The notes under the pieces are model-generated. The model ran no database searches. It was not told the origin of the DNA and saw only the letters and a list, made by a program, of their open reading frames with translations. Made by a program: the position numbers and the translations under genes. Of a stretch of DNA of 5,885 nucleotides, positions 5,279-5,885 are shown one piece after another; the first letter of the stretch is position 1, and each line of letters begins with the position of its first letter. The DNA is from Azoarcus sp. (lineage in GTDB: Bacteria; Pseudomonadota; Gammaproteobacteria; Burkholderiales; Rhodocyclaceae): the NCBI GenBank assembly GCA_031285365.1, contig JAITWP010000161.1:1-5885 (forward strand). The letters run 5' to 3'.

Positions 5279-5885
5279 GACCTGCCTGACCTCTCACCGG
5301 ACTGCACCGTTAAAATCGCTTTTTCGTAAGCCTTGAGGAAGGCTTCACCAAAGAATTCCTGGAAATGGTCGCTGGCTTTTTCCCGAATTGCGAAGAAGTA
5401 ATGCCCATATTCCTTCCACAGACGAGCCTTGTGCGCCACCGGAAACGTGTTCTCGATCATGCCCCGGGCAGGCATCTTGTCGCCGAGTATTTCCGGGTTG
5501 AAACGATCCAATACGTGATTCAACGCTGCCTGCATGCCCTGGATGACGCCAATCTGGTGAGCGCGCAAATCGACATAGGCATTGCGTATGGCTTCGACAG
5601 GTTCCATGAATCCCGGCAAAGGGCGCCCAAACATGCCCATCAGTGCGGCATTGGAATCCGGCGCAAATTTAAGCGGGTTGTTCCGTTCCGGCGCAATCAC
5701 GGTGATATTGGCCCTGACCGCTTGTTTGACGACCGTCCGGCCCGCGATCAGATCTACCGTACCCTGAGTGTAGTGGCGCAGTACCTGACCGAGCATGCTC
5801 ATGAAAGCCTTGTCCAGCGTCACCCGGTTTGGCAATTCCACCCCAAGCCCCTCGATGAATGCCTGATAGAGTTCCTCCATACCCG
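5275..5885 (-). CDS. tagH: TagH/Fha, T6SS FHA-domain protein, C-terminal part
   Basis: The frame is open to the right edge, so this is the last 202 or so residues of a longer protein whose N-terminal FHA domain lies outside the window. The piece matches the conserved C-terminal domain of T6SS FHA proteins (TagH/VasC). It shows LYQAFIEGLG, then a helical region with VDLIAGRTVVKQAVR, the diagnostic NNPLKF motif, FMEPVEAIRNAYVDLRAHQIGVIQGMQAALNHVL, and FNPE, and ends in a helical tail. FHA proteins bind phosphothreonine and couple PpkA/PppA signalling to T6SS assembly; pppA follows directly with an ATGA overlap. An ATG at 5878-5880 exists, but the frame continues upstream of it with no sign of a ribosome binding site, so I treat it as internal. 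The domain call is firm; the FHA domain itself is inferred. Confidence 0.85.
   Translation of the reverse strand, partial: GMEELYQAFIEGLGVELPNRVTLDKAFMSMLGQVLRHYTQGTVDLIAGRTVVKQAVRANITVIAPERNNPLKFAPDSNAALMGMFGRPLPGFMEPVEAIRNAYVDLRAHQIGVIQGMQAALNHVLDRFNPEILGDKMPARGMIENTFPVAHKARLWKEYGHYFFAIREKASDHFQEFFGEAFLKAYEKAILTVQSGERSGRS

Overview
The window carries seven genes and one regulatory gap, and every gene reads on the minus strand, so transcription runs from high to low coordinates. Protein families and order (a Fha/TagH-PppA-TagF-TssE type VI secretion block, a ColR/ColS-like two-component pair, an EptA-like lipid A enzyme) point to a Gram-negative proteobacterium, most likely beta or gamma. 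I cannot name a genus from the sequence.

Positions 5885 to 3284 hold the end of a type VI secretion system (T6SS) operon. It contains the C-terminal part of the FHA protein TagH, the PP2C phosphatase PppA, the regulator TagF and the baseplate subunit TssE. Three of the junctions in this run are ATGA stop/start overlaps and the fourth (pppA-tagF) is a 7-base gap, so this is one tightly coupled transcript. The last gene on it, joined to tssE by the same ATGA overlap, is unexpectedly an LpxI-family (DUF1009) UDP-2,3-diacylglucosamine pyrophosphatase. That is a lipid A biosynthesis enzyme, and it is visibly more AT-rich in part than the T6SS genes. A hairpin at 2407-2439 probably ends the transcript.

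Positions 2405 to 343 hold a second operon: an OmpR-family response regulator that closely resembles ColR, followed 7 bases later by a membrane sensor kinase of ColS type, whose periplasmic sensor has two acidic ExxE motifs typical of metal (Fe/Zn) sensing.

Positions 342 to 139 are an intergenic region of two parts. The part nearer colS (about 249-341) is GC-rich and, on the plus strand, encodes a short piece resembling the C-terminal end of LTA-synthase-type sulfatases, so it may be a gene remnant. The part nearer the next gene is very AT-rich and carries a match to the ColR binding consensus inside an 11-bp-phased repeat array, placed where a -35 element would be. Positions 138 to 1 are the start of an EptA-like lipid A phosphoethanolamine transferase, whose body lies outside the window.

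Taken together, the low-coordinate half looks like an envelope/lipid A module: lpxI makes a lipid A precursor step, ColRS senses metal or envelope stress, and eptA modifies lipid A under ColR control. This module sits directly on the tail of a T6SS operon.
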